Assembly (NCBI GenBank): GCA_016206745.1
Contig: JACQQW010000222.1
Coordinates: forward strand, 1-5,431
DNA length: 5,431 nt
Reading direction: 5' to 3'
Origin: Candidatus Omnitrophota bacterium
Lineage (GTDB): Bacteria > Omnitrophota > Gorgyraeia > Zapsychrales > Fredricksoniimonadaceae
In this document: positions 4,796-5,431 of the stretch, in pieces
How the letters are laid out: every line of letters begins with the position of its first letter
Position numbering within the stretch: the first letter of the stretch is position 1
Position numbers and translations under genes: made by a program
Notes under the pieces: generated by a model
The model's input: only the letters and a program-made list of their open reading frames with translations
What the model was told of the DNA's origin: nothing
The model's database searches: none

Positions 4796-5257
4796 ATGGC
4801 AGCGGCAACGTCAGATGATATCAAACGTTTAAGAGAAGAGACCTCCTGCGGGGTGATCGATTGCAAAAAAGCGCTCGAAGAAGCCAAAGGGGATTTTAAT
4901 AAAGCCAAAGAATTTTTACGCAAGCGCGGGTTGGAAATGGCCGCTAAAAAAAGCGACCGCGCCGTTAAAGAAGGCCGGGTGGAAACGTACATCCACACGG
5001 GCAATAAAATCGGGGTGCTGGTGGAAGTCAATTGCGAGACCGATTTCGTCGCGCGTAATGAGGATTTCTGCCGGTTTTCCCGGGAAGTGGCGATGCACAT
5101 CGCGGCCATGGCCCCGGAGAATGTCCCGGCCCTTTTGCAGCAGCTTTTTGTCAGGGAACCGGGCAAAAGCATCCAGGACCTGCTCAATGAACTGGTCGCC
5201 AAGATCGGCGAGAACATTGTTGTCAGCCGTTTCATGAGATTTAAGGTTGGTGAGTGA
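4796..5257 (+). CDS. tsf: Elongation factor Ts, short form
   Basis: EF-Ts is the nucleotide exchange factor that recharges EF-Tu with GTP. Residues 5-45 form the UBA-like N-terminal domain, with DDIKRLREETSCGVIDCKKALEEA. The core follows: KIGVLVEVNCETDFVARNEDF (71-91), with TDFV at 82-85 supplying the Asp-Phe pair that inserts into EF-Tu, then EVAMHIAAM (97-105). The C-terminal block KSIQDLLNELVAKIGENIVVSRFMRF is intact and ends in VGE as in other EF-Ts. At 153 residues it is short: compared with the roughly 200-residue type, some 40-45 residues are missing between APENV (106-110) and PALLQQLF, where a helical segment normally lies, and no frameshift is visible. ATG 4796 is chosen because GAGGAG (4784-4789) is 6 bases away; the ATG at 4790 directly abuts it. 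Confidence 0.95.
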   Translation: MAAATSDDIKRLREETSCGVIDCKKALEEAKGDFNKAKEFLRKRGLEMAAKKSDRAVKEGRVETYIHTGNKIGVLVEVNCETDFVARNEDFCRFSREVAMHIAAMAPENVPALLQQLFVREPGKSIQDLLNELVAKIGENIVVSRFMRFKVGE

Positions 5258-5285
5258 AACGAACCAATAAATTAAGGAATAGTTT

Positions 5286-5431
5286 TTGAATAAAACGCCT
5301 GTTTATAAAAGGGTCCTTTTGAAATTAAGCGGGGAGGCCCTGTTGGGCCGCCTGCGCCACGGCATTGACGCGGAAATGTGCGCGTCCCTGGCCCAGGAAA
5401 TCAGAGAGATCCATGAAGCGGGCGTGGAAGT
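5286..5431 (+). CDS. pyrH: UMP kinase, N-terminal part (runs off the window)
   Basis: The first 48 codons of bacterial UMP kinase, the hexameric amino-acid-kinase-fold enzyme that makes UDP from UMP and ATP for RNA and cell-wall precursors. [14 protein letters not shown] (residues 8-21) is the phosphate-binding start of the family, with K13 and the SGEAL loop; [14 protein letters not shown] and IHEAGVEV follow as expected. In many homologues the residues after the loop include a Gly-Phe/Tyr-Gly stretch; here it reads GRLRHGID. The start is TTG at 5286: an in-frame stop lies at 5280-5282, there is no ATG before the kinase motif, and AAGGA (5274-5278) is 7 bases away. It follows tsf by 28 bases in the conserved rpsB-tsf-pyrH order, with no terminator between. 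UMP kinase is usually regulated by UTP and GTP. Confidence 0.93.
   Translation, partial: MNKTPVYKRVLLKLSGEALLGRLRHGIDAEMCASLAQEIREIHEAGVE

Noticed and set aside
4741..5235. 164-codon minus-strand frame opposite tsf
   Set aside because: Antisense shadow of tsf, with Ser/Leu-rich composition typical of a reversed Lys/Glu-rich gene.

Overview
The window looks like chromosome from an uncultured Gram-negative-type bacterium. The gene style (P-protein directly after scpB, an rpsB-tsf-pyrH run, toxin-antitoxin pairs and RAYT-type palindromes between core genes) would suit a candidate phylum such as Omnitrophota, but that placement is a low-confidence inference. The code is standard: scpB, rpsB and tsf all end in TGA, and Shine-Dalgarno sites are good.

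Left third (1-1731), accessory: two type II toxin-antitoxin modules lie head to tail on the + strand. The first pairs an AF2212/DUF104-like antitoxin with a MazF/PemK-like toxin, with the genes overlapping by 11 bases. The second pairs a Phd/YefM antitoxin with a PIN-family toxin, overlapping by 8 bases, and has a readable promoter (823-850) with a palindromic operator (854-873). Between the modules are a terminator-like inverted repeat (624-699) and a nested palindromic element (701-810). A REP-like hairpin (1652-1715) separates this block from the core genes.

Middle (1732-3421), core: scpB (chromosome condensation) overlaps pheA by 32 bases. pheA is a three-domain P-protein (chorismate mutase, prephenate dehydratase, ACT) for phenylalanine synthesis.

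Spacer (3422-4033): a 49-codon minus-strand gene with its own promoter, a possible decayed reading frame on the + strand, and then the divergent rpsB promoter. The promoter is followed by a structured leader of about 125 nt that can hide the rpsB ribosome binding site.

Right end (4034-5431), core: rpsB (ribosomal protein S2), tsf (an unusually short EF-Ts) and the start of pyrH (UMP kinase, TTG start), in the conserved bacterial order and closely spaced, so probably one operon driven from the promoter at 3872-3900. No wholly new system is evident. The items most worth following up are the antitoxin-MazF pairing, the nested palindrome, the two-state rpsB leader and the short EF-Ts.
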